DNA of 64,000 nucleotides from Subsaximicrobium wynnwilliamsii (GTDB taxonomy: Bacteria > Bacteroidota > Bacteroidia > Flavobacteriales > Flavobacteriaceae). This document shows, in pieces, positions 35,703 to 45,224 of this stretch (the stretch's first letter is position 1; every line of letters begins with the position of its first letter). Location: contig NZ_VORM01000023.1 in assembly GCF_007997225.1 (NCBI RefSeq), positions 1 to 64,000 on the forward strand. The letters are read 5' to 3'. The notes beneath the pieces are model-generated. The model was not told the origin of the DNA and made no database searches. It saw only the letters and a list, made by a program, of their open reading frames with translations. The translations under genes and the position numbers were made by a program.

Positions 35703-37046
35703 TTAAATTTCCGCAGCATTGAGCTTCTTAAAGGTCAAGATAGCATTACTATCCGACATTTTTGAAATGCAGAAGCACACCGCCAACAACAGCTCATAGG
35801 TGGTTTCTTGATTCAAATTGATTTGTTTCTCCAAAACCTTTAAAACCAAACGGTCAAAATGCGAACTTTGATTTTTGTGATCGTTGATCACAGCCTCTGT
35901 AAAGACTTTCAATAACTCGTTGATGATTTTATAGCCCACCAGTTCTTTGTTCACCACTTCGCGGGATTGGTAAATATTCTCAATACTCACCTTGATGATG
36001 TCTTTGATTTGCGCCTCGTATTGGCTACAATCCATCAAACTTTTAGGAAACTCACCGTTTAAGATGGCCTCCTCATGTTCCATGAAAAGTTCTACCGCCT
36101 CGTTGATGAGCGTATTGATGGCCAAAGCCCTTAAATAGGTAAGCCTATCCTGAGTACTTTGAAGTTGGTTGTAAGTACTGGTTTGTATGGTGTGGCGCAC
36201 CAGATTGAGCAAGTATTCCAAAGCGAATTCCTCCTGGATCAAACCGAGGTTAATGCCATCTTCAAAATCAATGATGGTGTAACAAATATCATCTGCAGCC
36301 TCCACCAAATACGCCAAGGGATGGCGTGCATAACTAATATCGTCTTGATGCCCTCTTTTAAGAAGTCCCAACTCTTCCGCCAAATCCTGAAACTCCGCTT
36401 TTTCACTTTGGAAAAACCCGTACTTCTTATCGGCAACGTGATTAGTGGGTTTCTTCGGAAGGGATTCCTTAGGATATTTTGTAAACGCACCAAGTACCGC
36501 GTAGCTAAGACGCAATCCGCCGGGACGCCCTGCCCTAGATTCACACAACATCTTGAATCCGTTGGCGTTGCCTTCAAAATCACAAAGGTCTTGATATTCT
36601 TTTTCACTAAGCTGGTCTTCAAAATAGCGCCCATCGCCAGATTTAAAAAACTGCCCAATGGCTTTTTCTCCAGAATGCCCAAAGGGTGGATTCCCAATAT
36701 CATGCGCTAAGGCGGCAGCGGCAACAATGGCTCCAAAATCATTTATTTGATAGCCATGAGCATCCCGTAAGTGCGGGTGTTTCTCCAAAAGACGCTGCCC
36801 AACTTTGCGTCCTAATGAGCGGCCCACAACGCTCACTTCCAAACTGTGGGTCAACCGGGTGTGAACGAAATCGGTTTTTGATAAGGGCACCACCTGGGTT
36901 TTATCTTGAAGTCCCCTAAATTCCGAAGAAAAAATAATCCGGTCATAATCCACTTCAAAACCCAATCGTGTTTCATCCTGTTCCTTACGCAAGCGCTTAT
37001 TTTTATCTCCAAAACGCTTTAAGGAGAGTAATTGTTCCCAGTTCAT
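35703..37046 (-). CDS. dgt: dNTP triphosphohydrolase (dGTPase family)
   Basis: The 447-residue HD-domain enzyme splits dGTP (or other dNTPs) into nucleoside and triphosphate. Metal ligands are visible: H67 in RLTHSLEV, H115-D116 in ALAHDIGNPPFGHSGEKAI, and a later Asp in EAADDICYTIIDFEDG. Length and N-terminus (MNWEQLLSLKRFGDK) fit the longer dGTPase group. Divergent from the TonB receptor. Confidence 0.92.
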   Translation of the reverse strand: MNWEQLLSLKRFGDKNKRLRKEQDETRLGFEVDYDRIIFSSEFRGLQDKTQVVPLSKTDFVHTRLTHSLEVSVVGRSLGRKVGQRLLEKHPHLRDAHGYQINDFGAIVAAAALAHDIGNPPFGHSGEKAIGQFFKSGDGRYFEDQLSEKEYQDLCDFEGNANGFKMLCESRAGRPGGLRLSYAVLGAFTKYPKESLPKKPTNHVADKKYGFFQSEKAEFQDLAEELGLLKRGHQDDISYARHPLAYLVEAADDICYTIIDFEDGINLGLIQEEFALEYLLNLVRHTIQTSTYNQLQSTQDRLTYLRALAINTLINEAVELFMEHEEAILNGEFPKSLMDCSQYEAQIKDIIKVSIENIYQSREVVNKELVGYKIINELLKVFTEAVINDHKNQSSHFDRLVLKVLEKQINLNQETTYELLLAVCFCISKMSDSNAILTFKKLNAAEI

Positions 37047-37128
37047 AGTACCATATAGTTTGCCGGCAAGGTAGTTATTTTCAATGTTATCAAATTGTTT
37101 CCCTTTTCAAATATTTATTCATACTGGC

Positions 37129-37178
37129 TTAACCTTTACGTAACTTTTTGATTAAGTAGGTTTAATCTCAATTTAACC
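37129..37178 (+). promoter_or_regulatory. PHO-box-like repeats before the TonB receptor
   Basis: TTAACC (37129), GTAACT (37140), ATTAAG (37151), then TTTAAT (37161) and TTTAAC (37172): hexamers with an 11 bp period. The last pair ends 22 bases before a -7-like TTCCTTTG (37199-37206). PhoP boxes of Bacillus are TTAACA-type hexamers with the same period. Confidence 0.5.
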
Positions 37179-37231
37179 TCAAATACACAAACTATGAGTT
37201 CCTTTGCGGAAAATAATATTACTAGCATTTA

Positions 37232-40051
37232 ATGAAAAAATTGATAATACTTTTTACGCTTTTTACTACCTCCTTTATTATGGCCCAAAACACGGGCTCT
37301 ATTGTAGGAATGCTTACAGATAAGGAATATAATAACGAGCCTTTGGCTTTTGCAAATGTGCTGATTAAAGGGACTACAACAGGAACTACTTCTGATTTTG
37401 ATGGGATTTACAGTCTAGAAAATCTAGATCCTGGGCCGTATACTTTAGTTTTTAGTTTTGTGGGCTATGAAACCCAAGAACTAGTAGTTGAAGTTGTCGC
37501 CGGTAAAGTAACCACTATAAATGTGCCTATGGGAGCTAATCCTGGGGCTTTAGATGAAATTGTAATTACAACTACGGCTAGAAAGGATAGTGAGGTTGCG
37601 TTGCTATTAGATCAAAAGAAAGCCGTCGAAATAAAGGAAAGTATAGGGGCAGAGCAATTGACACAATTAGGAGTCTCTGATGCCTCAGGAGCTACAGCCA
37701 AGATTTCTGGAGTATCAAAATCAGAGGGCACAGGTCAAGTTTATGTAAGGGGACTTGGTGATCGCTATTTGACCACAACATTAAACGGGCTGCCAGTGCC
37801 CTCTGACAATATTGATAAGAAAAATATTGATTTAGGTCTTTTTCCTGCGCGATTCATTCAAAATGTGGCCGTCAGCAAAACTTTTTCACCAAAGAATTCT
37901 TCAGACCAAGCTTCTGGAAATATAGATATAGTCTCCAAGGAAGTAACCAAAAGGCGCACCTTTGGTTTGAGCGCTAACGGAGGGGTTAATAGTAACATAG
38001 CAAATGTGTTCGACAATTTCAAGGTAACCGCCAATAACAGTGATGTCAATTTTGGCCTGTATTCTCGAGCTTATGAATTTGACGAGCTTTCCAATGCTAT
38101 CACTGGGCAAAGTTGGACTCCTCAACAAATTTCGGCTCCTGTTAACTATTCATATGGTTTTAACGCTGGCGGGATAATTGGAGAGGCAAGAAAATTGCGC
38201 TTGTTTATCAGCGCGGGTCAATCTATAGAAAATGAATATCGCGAAGGTATTTTCAGAGAGTATGATCAAGGAAATTTAAGGGACTCTGTACCTGATGGTG
38301 ACAATATTAGATGGAGACGTGAGGTAAACACTACCGGGATGTTTCATGGGCAATTTAAATTTAATGACAATAATAAGGTAAGCCTGAATTCATTTATAAT
38401 TAATAAAGTTTTTGAAGAGACCTACGAGGCGGGGAGATCAGGTGGTGCGGTTATTTTTGAAGAACTTGATGGCCCTCAAGAAGGTTTTCAGTTTGTTAGA
38501 GATCAAAACCTTAAAAACACAATCATTTCAATTACTCAACTAATTGGCGAGCATAATTTTTCAGACGATAATAAGTTAGAGTGGGCTGCTGGATACAACT
38601 ATGTTATCGCCAACGAGCCTAACCGTATTAGAAATGAGGTAAATATTCTTAATGAGGACGACAGAATTCAGCTCGGCTTCACAGGGGGATTTCAACAGCG
38701 CAAATCTGCACAGGACATTACTGACAAAGAGTATAATGCAAGGCTTCAAGATGAGATCATCCTTAAAAAAAATGAAAACGACGATGCTATTTATAAAGTA
38801 TCATTTGGTGGAAATTACAGAAATAAGAAAAGAGATTTTCAGTCTCAGTTTATCGGTGCCGAAGAAGCGTTTACAGATGCGGCCAATCCATCTTCTATTG
38901 ATGCCATTTCAGAAATCTTTACACAAAGTAATTTTGACAATGGTATTCTACAACTTAATACGCTCCAGCCAGATACTTATGAAGGCGAACTCGTTTCATA
39001 TGCTGGATACGCCGATTTTATAGGGGTGTTCAATAAATTCACAGCTGAAGTTGGCCTTCGTTATCAAAGTGATGCAATTGATGTGGGATTTGATGTTGGT
39101 AATTATGTAGATCCTGCAACTGGCATATCAAGAATAGGCACATCAAATCAAAGCTATGAAAGGTTTTATCCTGCTGTTAATTTAAAATACAACTTTACTG
39201 ATAAGTTTGCTGTGCGTCTAGCAGGTAGTTTAAGCCAAACTTTGCCAGAGTTTAAGGAGATTGCACCGTTTCAGTATGTCTCCCCAGAAAATCAAGTAAC
39301 ACAAGGAAATCCTGATGTTGAAGCTTCGCGTGATCTTAATGTCGATTTGAAATTTGAGTTATTCCCAACCAATGAAGAGTTGCTCTCACTTACCGCTTTT
39401 TATAAGCAAATAAAAGACCCAATAAACAGAACGTTACAACGCGGCGGAGAAAACATTTTTTCATATTTTAATTCTGGAAATAAAGCTACAGTTATTGGAG
39501 TTGAACTCGAAGGCCGAATTTATGTGGTTAAAAAACAAGATTCCCTGCCAAATCTAAAATTATCTGGCAACATTTCTTATATAGACCACAAGCAAGATCT
39601 CAAAGAAATAAGAGATGGAGATGGCAACCTATTGAGAACCTTTAAATATGGCGGTAAAGATGAAATTGGATTAGAAGGTGCCTCAGATTGGATTACCAAC
39701 TTGGCATTGACCCTTAATACTGGTAGCAAATATCCTTATGAATTTACGTTAGCGGGAAACTATGCCTCTGATAGGATTTTCTCTTTGGGAGCGCCTAGAA
39801 ACCAGAACCAACCCGAAGTATTTTACAATGGCGAAATTACCGAACAAGGTGTTGTGGTCTTAGATTTTATTTTCAGTAAAGACATTGATGAGCGCTGGAC
39901 GATTGGTGCTACCGCAAAAAACCTTTTAAACCCCACCATCAAGCGGGTGCAATTAATTGAATCCGCCGTAGATGGCATAAGGTCAGAAGAAACCGTACTA
40001 TCTTACAGTACAGGAGTTAACGCTGCTGTAAGCATTAGCTATAAATTTTAA
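37232..40051 (+). CDS. TonB-dependent outer-membrane receptor
   Basis: The 939-residue protein has a signal peptide (1-18, ending IMAQ), a carboxypeptidase-regulatory-like domain (about 22-105, GTTTGTTSDFDGIYSLENL), a plug domain (about 125-235, VYVRGLGDRYLTTTLNGLPV) and a 22-strand barrel ending in ISYKF with terminal Phe. Such receptors import substrates too large for porins, driven by TonB. It has no SusD partner; instead a beta-helix lipoprotein follows after 71 bases. The 11 bp-period TAAC repeats upstream suggest induction in phosphate starvation, so an organophosphate or other P compound is a reasonable substrate guess (inference). Confidence 0.9.
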   Translation: MKKLIILFTLFTTSFIMAQNTGSIVGMLTDKEYNNEPLAFANVLIKGTTTGTTSDFDGIYSLENLDPGPYTLVFSFVGYETQELVVEVVAGKVTTINVPMGANPGALDEIVITTTARKDSEVALLLDQKKAVEIKESIGAEQLTQLGVSDASGATAKISGVSKSEGTGQVYVRGLGDRYLTTTLNGLPVPSDNIDKKNIDLGLFPARFIQNVAVSKTFSPKNSSDQASGNIDIVSKEVTKRRTFGLSANGGVNSNIANVFDNFKVTANNSDVNFGLYSRAYEFDELSNAITGQSWTPQQISAPVNYSYGFNAGGIIGEARKLRLFISAGQSIENEYREGIFREYDQGNLRDSVPDGDNIRWRREVNTTGMFHGQFKFNDNNKVSLNSFIINKVFEETYEAGRSGGAVIFEELDGPQEGFQFVRDQNLKNTIISITQLIGEHNFSDDNKLEWAAGYNYVIANEPNRIRNEVNILNEDDRIQLGFTGGFQQRKSAQDITDKEYNARLQDEIILKKNENDDAIYKVSFGGNYRNKKRDFQSQFIGAEEAFTDAANPSSIDAISEIFTQSNFDNGILQLNTLQPDTYEGELVSYAGYADFIGVFNKFTAEVGLRYQSDAIDVGFDVGNYVDPATGISRIGTSNQSYERFYPAVNLKYNFTDKFAVRLAGSLSQTLPEFKEIAPFQYVSPENQVTQGNPDVEASRDLNVDLKFELFPTNEELLSLTAFYKQIKDPINRTLQRGGENIFSYFNSGNKATVIGVELEGRIYVVKKQDSLPNLKLSGNISYIDHKQDLKEIRDGDGNLLRTFKYGGKDEIGLEGASDWITNLALTLNTGSKYPYEFTLAGNYASDRIFSLGAPRNQNQPEVFYNGEITEQGVVVLDFIFSKDIDERWTIGATAKNLLNPTIKRVQLIESAVDGIRSEETVLSYSTGVNAAVSISYKF

Positions 40052-40122
40052 AAACAAGAATCAGATTACAACTATTTAACTTTAAGCAGAAGATAAACTT
40101 TAATAATTAAAAATTAGAAATT

Positions 40123-42045
40123 ATGAAAATTATGAAATCGTTAAGCAAATTACTAGGTCTTTCCATTATGGCCGCTCTTTTAATCACTTCATGTAGTAAT
40201 GATGATGATAATGAACCAATTACCCCAACAGGTCCTGAAACGACTCTTACCGGGGTTATTACAGCTGATAGAATTCTAGACCCAACGAAGCAATATACCA
40301 TTAGTGGTCCAGTTTCTGTGGCAAGCGAAGTAAAATTGACCATACCAGCTGGCACAGTTATCGTTTCTGAAGTTGGTGTAGAAAATTATTTGGCAGTTTT
40401 ACAGGGTGGGGAAATTGACGTTCAAGGTACGGCTACTAGCCCAGTAGTTATGAAGTCTAACGGAGCATCAGGCTCTTGGGGAGGCCTTTTACTATGTGGC
40501 AATTCTACAACTACCGAAGGTGCTAACGCATCTGCAGAGGTGGCAGGATTAATCTACGGCGGTAACAACGCTGGCGATTCATCAGGTAACATTGATTACT
40601 TGATCATCAGAGATTCTGGCGCTCAGATCAATGCGAACTCACAGTTTAACGGTTTGACTCTATATGCTGTTGGATCTGGAACAACAATCGATAACGTAGC
40701 CGTTATTAATGGGACGGACGATGGTGTTGAGTTTTTTGGAGGCACTGTGAACGTGAACAACTTTTACGCAGAAAACTTAGAGGACGACGCTGTAGATTGG
40801 ACAGAAGGCTGGAGTGGTACGCTAACCAACACCTACGTTTTCAACTCAACCGCTAGCTTTTCTACTGCTATTGAAGCAGATGGGGTTAACAATAACCCAA
40901 CATTAATTAACTTTACAGCCATTTCTGCAACAGGTGGTGTTGCTGTTCAAATTAAAAACAATTCAGGCGCAACGATAAATGGTTTGACAATTACGGGTTT
41001 TGATACCTCATTTGATTTTAGAGATGACGCTCCTGCATCTAACTTACAAGTGGATGATGCGGATGCTGATACTGCTGATGACGCTGTATTTGCTTCTTCT
41101 TCAACAAATGCAAGTTTGTTCGCTTGGGTTACTAACGCAAGTGCATCTTCAGGTAACCAACTGCCAAGTAATATAACTGCAAGTGTAACTTTAGATGCTT
41201 CAGTAGAATACACTGTAGCTGGTCCCGTATTAGTTAATAGTGGCGCTACACTTACGATTCCTGCGGGGACACAAATTGTATCTCAATCTGGTACAGCAAA
41301 TTATATCGCTGTACTCAAAGGAGGCAAATTAGATATTCAAGGTACCGCTGCTAACCCAGTTGAAATGCGGTCAGGTGATGGTAATGCATGGGGTGGACTA
41401 TTACTGTGTGGTAACGCAAGTACAACCGAAGGTGTAAATGCCATAGCAGAAGTTGGTGGTTTGATTTATGGTGGAACCAACGACGCCGACGATTCTGGAG
41501 CTATCAATTATTTGATCTTAAGAAATACTGGAGCTCAGATCAATGCTGATTCTCAGTTCAACGGCTTGACCTTGTATGCTGTAGGTTCTGAAACAAGTAT
41601 TCAAAATGTGGCTGTAATTGGTGGTGCTGATGATGGTGTTGAATTTTTTGGAGGAACCGTAAGTATGACTAATTTTTATGCCGAGAACTTAGAAGATGAC
41701 TCCGTAGACTGGACAGAAGGCTGGAATGGCACTTTGACCAATACATTCGTGAAATTAACTATTTCAGGATTCTCAACAGCTATTGAAGCTGATGGTGTTA
41801 ACGCTGAACCAACACTAGTTAATTTTACAGCAGTTTCTACAACGGGTGGAACAGGCATCCAAATTAAAAACAATTCTGGTGCGATAATCAACGGTTTAAC
41901 TTTAACTGGTTTTGACACTCAATTTGATTTCAGAGATGGAGCTCCATCTTCGAATTTACCAATTGACGGTGTTAACGCTGCAGAAGAAGGAACGTTTGCC
42001 ACTTCAACTTCTGTTGAAGCTGATTTTGCTTGGATTAATAACTAA
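40123..42045 (+). CDS. Duplicated beta-helix surface lipoprotein
   Basis: The 640-residue protein has a lipoprotein signal with ITSCSNDDDN (Cys24) and the acidic stretch after Cys that often directs surface export in Bacteroidota. Two halves (about 45-345 and 355-640) are close copies: both contain LTIPAGT, WGGLLLCGN, TTEG, GLIYGG, GAQIN, SQFNGLTLYAVGS, DDGVEFFGGTV, NFYAENLEDD and VDWTEGW. The pattern of short repeated strands suggests right-handed parallel beta-helices. The Asp-rich turns (DDGVEFF, EDDxVDW) may bind metal. It lies 71 bases after the TonB receptor, in the place of a SusD-like binding protein, so it may be the receptor's surface partner. Substrate unknown. Confidence 0.8.
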   Translation: MKIMKSLSKLLGLSIMAALLITSCSNDDDNEPITPTGPETTLTGVITADRILDPTKQYTISGPVSVASEVKLTIPAGTVIVSEVGVENYLAVLQGGEIDVQGTATSPVVMKSNGASGSWGGLLLCGNSTTTEGANASAEVAGLIYGGNNAGDSSGNIDYLIIRDSGAQINANSQFNGLTLYAVGSGTTIDNVAVINGTDDGVEFFGGTVNVNNFYAENLEDDAVDWTEGWSGTLTNTYVFNSTASFSTAIEADGVNNNPTLINFTAISATGGVAVQIKNNSGATINGLTITGFDTSFDFRDDAPASNLQVDDADADTADDAVFASSSTNASLFAWVTNASASSGNQLPSNITASVTLDASVEYTVAGPVLVNSGATLTIPAGTQIVSQSGTANYIAVLKGGKLDIQGTAANPVEMRSGDGNAWGGLLLCGNASTTEGVNAIAEVGGLIYGGTNDADDSGAINYLILRNTGAQINADSQFNGLTLYAVGSETSIQNVAVIGGADDGVEFFGGTVSMTNFYAENLEDDSVDWTEGWNGTLTNTFVKLTISGFSTAIEADGVNAEPTLVNFTAVSTTGGTGIQIKNNSGAIINGLTLTGFDTQFDFRDGAPSSNLPIDGVNAAEEGTFATSTSVEADFAWINN

Positions 42046-42067
42046 TTTCAGTAAATAATATTTATTT

Positions 42068-42106
42068 CAAAAGGCTGTCTATTTATTTAGACAGCCTTTT
42101 TTTATT
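42068..42106 (+). terminator. Terminator of the receptor/lipoprotein unit
   Basis: AAGGCTGTCT / AGACAGCCTT stem followed by a T run. Confidence 0.75.
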
Positions 42107-42126
42107 TTTATTCTCAAAATTATTTA

Positions 42127-42486
42127 CTAATTGCTAAATGCCATTTCAGTCTTATTCTCCCACTCGTTAACACTCGCAATTCGAGAGTCCACATATTCAA
42201 CCTCCCGCAATTTGTTGTTAGTCCAAAACAACCATTTACCAACTTTCTTGTTATTGGCATAATTAGCAATTGCAGTTTTGTTGCCTACTCTGTCATAACT
42301 GATCCATACGCCGTGCAGTTGACCTTCTTTATTGAAAGTCCCTTGTTGTTCTACTGAGCCATCTGCATAAAAATAAGTTGCAGAGGTAAGGTCGCCATTT
42401 TTAGTGATTTCCACTTTTTTGCCATCTTTTTGGGCAAATGCAAAGCTCATGCTTAAGGTCAATATAAGGGCTAGTATCTTTTTCAT
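42127..42486 (-). CDS. YwqK/MORN-like periplasmic protein
   Basis: From the ATG at 42486 the protein has 119 residues with a clear signal peptide (MKKILALILTLSMSFAFAQ). MORN-type repeats of the YwqK family follow (YADGSVEQQGTFNKEGQLHG, GVWISYDRVGNKTAIANYAN, KVGKWLFWTNNKLREVEY). A longer ORF start at 42555 lies before the promoter-like TATCTTTA (42522-42529) and is rejected. It diverges from the PiT gene, and PHO-box-like repeats lie about 75 bases upstream. Function unknown; the repeats are usually protein-interaction surfaces. Confidence 0.75.
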   Translation of the reverse strand: MKKILALILTLSMSFAFAQKDGKKVEITKNGDLTSATYFYADGSVEQQGTFNKEGQLHGVWISYDRVGNKTAIANYANNKKVGKWLFWTNNKLREVEYVDSRIASVNEWENKTEMAFSN

Positions 42487-42559
42487 CGTCTTTAGTTTAG
42501 AATTATTTAATGATTTGATAATAAAGATACGATAAATTTCAGGAAAACAAAACATTTAG

Positions 42560-42587
42560 CTAACGTTTACGTAACATTAAATTAACA
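42560..42587. promoter_or_regulatory. PHO-box-like repeats, YwqK side
   Basis: CTAACG (42560), GTAACA (42571), TTAACA (42582), each 11 bases apart. Upstream of the YwqK-like gene (in inverse orientation) and far upstream of the PiT gene. Confidence 0.5.
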
Positions 42588-42717
42588 TTGAATACAGAAA
42601 CACTTGTTTATCAGTTGTATAATTAAAACCTGAATAATTATTATAATCTCTTTTTAGCTAAACTCTCAGCTAAAGATTATTTTGCCACAAAATTGTTGCT
42701 CTCATTTTAAATAGAAC

Positions 42718-42745
42718 ATAACGTTTAGGTAACATAAGGTACAAT
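42718..42745 (+). promoter_or_regulatory. PHO-box-like repeats before the PiT gene
   Basis: ATAACG (42718), GTAACA (42729) and weaker TACAAT (42740), 11 bp period. The first pair ends 21 bases before a -7-like GAAATTTG (42755-42762), close to the 22-base spacing seen before the TonB receptor. Confidence 0.55.
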
Positions 42746-42787
42746 ATAATATGTGAAATTTGCACACATTTAATTTAGAACGATTTT

Positions 42788-45085
42788 ATGGAAAACGTTT
42801 ATATCTACATGCTCATCGCTCTGGCCTTTTTGGCCGTTGCAGATCTTGTAGTTGGAGTTAGCAACGATGCGGTAAATTTCTTGAATTCTGCCATAGGCTC
42901 TAAGGCCGTATCGTTTAGAACCATTATCATTGTAGCCAGTTTGGGCGTTGCGCTAGGCGCCATGTCTTCGAGTGGGATGATGGAAGTTGCTAGAAAAGGC
43001 ATTTTCAATCCTGGCGAGTTTATGTTTGATGAGATCATGATCATTTTTACCGCGGTCATGATTACCGATATCTTGCTTCTGGATTTTTTCAACACCTTGG
43101 GCATGCCAACCTCCACAACCGTTTCCATTGTATTTGAGCTTCTGGGCGCTTCTGTTTGTGTGGCACTTTTGAAAATTTCGGCAAGTGATTCTGAGACCTT
43201 TTTGGATCTTGGCAATTACATCAACAATGAAAAGGCTATAGAAATCATTGTGGGCATCCTATTATCTGTGGTCATTGCTTTTACCATAGGTGCAATCATT
43301 CAGTTTCTTTCTAGATTATTATTGAGTTTCAAATTTGAAAGTAAACCAGATTATTATGGTGCTATTTTTAGCGGATTGGCAACGACATCAATTTTATACT
43401 TCATTTTAATCAAAGGCATCAAGAACGCATCGTTTATGAACGATACGGTTCAAGATTTTATTGGAGACCACCCATTGCAATTGATTGGCCTAAGCTTTTT
43501 AGTGCTTACCATCCTATCTTATCTTTTTATAAGTTTTACCAAAAAGAGTATTTACGTCGTTATTATCATTATCGGCACGTTCGCATTAGCGGTAGCTTTT
43601 GCAGGTAATGATTTGGTTAATTTCATTGGGGTGCCCATTGCAGCCTTCAATTCTTATGAAGCATGGTCTGTGAGTGGTAGTTTACCATCAGAATATGCTA
43701 TGGATGCCTTGAATCAACCCGTGGGCACAAAACCCATTTTATTGCTCATCGCGGGTCTTATCATGGTGTTGACCTTGTGGTTCTCCACAAAGGCTAGGGC
43801 CGTTGTGAAAACATCGGTTGATCTATCCAGACAGGACAATGTGAAGGAGCGTTTTGAGCCAAACTTCTTGTCCCGAACCATTGTAAGAGGAAGTATTGCT
43901 GCTTCTGAAGGCTTCAATAAGTTGTTCTCAAAAACTGGAAAGACTTACATAGATAAACAATTTGAGAAACCAACACAGGTCATAGCATCCAAAACCGAAG
44001 ACCAGCCCGCCTTTGATTTGGTGCGTGCTGCGGTCAACCTCATGGTGGCCAGCGTATTGATTTCTGTAGCAACTTCCATGAAGTTGCCTTTATCAACCAC
44101 TTATGTGACTTTCATGGTTGCCATGGGAACCTCTTTGGCCGATAGAGCATGGGGGAGCGAAAGCGCTGTATATCGCGTCGCTGGTGTGCTCAATGTTATT
44201 GGCGGATGGTTTTTCACGGCCTTTAGCGCCTTTCTTGCCGCTGCGATTATGGCGGTTATTCTCTACTACGGAAGGGCGTACGCGCTCACAGGACTTTTAG
44301 TTTTGGCCATCTTACTATTAGTTAAAAATTACATTGGCCACCGCAAGGAAACCAAAGAGCAAAAAGAAGTAGACAGCCTTGAGCGTGCCGAAAGCAGCTC
44401 TACCCAAGGCGTAATCATAGAAAGCGCTAAAAACATCGCAAACGTCGTAAAACGTGGCAACAAGATATATACCGGCGCGATCAATGGTTTGGCCACACAA
44501 AACCATAAGACGCTCAAAAAGAACAAAAAACAAGTTGCCAAACTCTCCAATGAGATTGACGATCTAAGGGACAACATCTTTTATTTTATCAAAAACCTGG
44601 AAGAGCCAAGCATGTCGGCCAGTAATTTCTACATCAATATACTAGGGTATTTGCAGGATATATCACAGTCTTTGGAGTTCATTTCCAAGATGAGCTATAA
44701 ACATGTGAACAATAACCATAAGAAACTCAAATTCAGTCAAATCAAGGAGCTCAAGGAAATTGATGAGGTTATGGAAACCTTGTTCGCCAATACAAAAAAT
44801 GCGTTTGATGCAGAATCTTTCGAGGAAATTGGCATAGTACTTACTGAAAAACAGAAGGTATTGAACATGGTCAACCAAAAGATCACCAAACAGGTAGAAC
44901 GCACCAGAACCGAAGAATCGAGTCCTAAAAACACGACGCTTTACTTTAGTTTGCTGTTAGAAACCAAAGACCTACTAAATGCTACCATGAACCTTTTGGA
45001 AGAGTATTACACGGCACACGACAGCAAGGTAGAACCGGCAAGATTGCCAGACACCAATGAAGACAGCACACCATCTGGATCTTAA
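42788..45085 (+). CDS. PiT-family inorganic phosphate transporter with PhoU-like tail
   Basis: The 765-residue protein has two copies of the PiT signature: GVSNDAVNFLNSAIGSKAVS (23-42) and LPLSTTYVTFMVAMGTSLAD near 434-453, in a membrane core of about 1-510. The C-terminal about 240 residues are soluble, helical and charged and resemble a PhoU/DUF47 domain, a fusion common in this phylum that may gate transport. It moves phosphate with a cation across the inner membrane. PHO-box-like repeats just upstream fit phosphate control. Confidence 0.92.
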   Translation: MENVYIYMLIALAFLAVADLVVGVSNDAVNFLNSAIGSKAVSFRTIIIVASLGVALGAMSSSGMMEVARKGIFNPGEFMFDEIMIIFTAVMITDILLLDFFNTLGMPTSTTVSIVFELLGASVCVALLKISASDSETFLDLGNYINNEKAIEIIVGILLSVVIAFTIGAIIQFLSRLLLSFKFESKPDYYGAIFSGLATTSILYFILIKGIKNASFMNDTVQDFIGDHPLQLIGLSFLVLTILSYLFISFTKKSIYVVIIIIGTFALAVAFAGNDLVNFIGVPIAAFNSYEAWSVSGSLPSEYAMDALNQPVGTKPILLLIAGLIMVLTLWFSTKARAVVKTSVDLSRQDNVKERFEPNFLSRTIVRGSIAASEGFNKLFSKTGKTYIDKQFEKPTQVIASKTEDQPAFDLVRAAVNLMVASVLISVATSMKLPLSTTYVTFMVAMGTSLADRAWGSESAVYRVAGVLNVIGGWFFTAFSAFLAAAIMAVILYYGRAYALTGLLVLAILLLVKNYIGHRKETKEQKEVDSLERAESSSTQGVIIESAKNIANVVKRGNKIYTGAINGLATQNHKTLKKNKKQVAKLSNEIDDLRDNIFYFIKNLEEPSMSASNFYINILGYLQDISQSLEFISKMSYKHVNNNHKKLKFSQIKELKEIDEVMETLFANTKNAFDAESFEEIGIVLTEKQKVLNMVNQKITKQVERTRTEESSPKNTTLYFSLLLETKDLLNATMNLLEEYYTAHDSKVEPARLPDTNEDSTPSGS

Positions 45086-45224
45086 GCAAATTGGCTTTGT
45101 GCATTTGAAATCAATAGCATTACTCTAAATTCGTTTTAAAAAAAGGGAAGGTGCTTTGCCGAATACCACGGGCATACATTCAATTTTGTTACATGTTGCT
45201 TTGCGAATCTCTTCGTGGTGGTTA

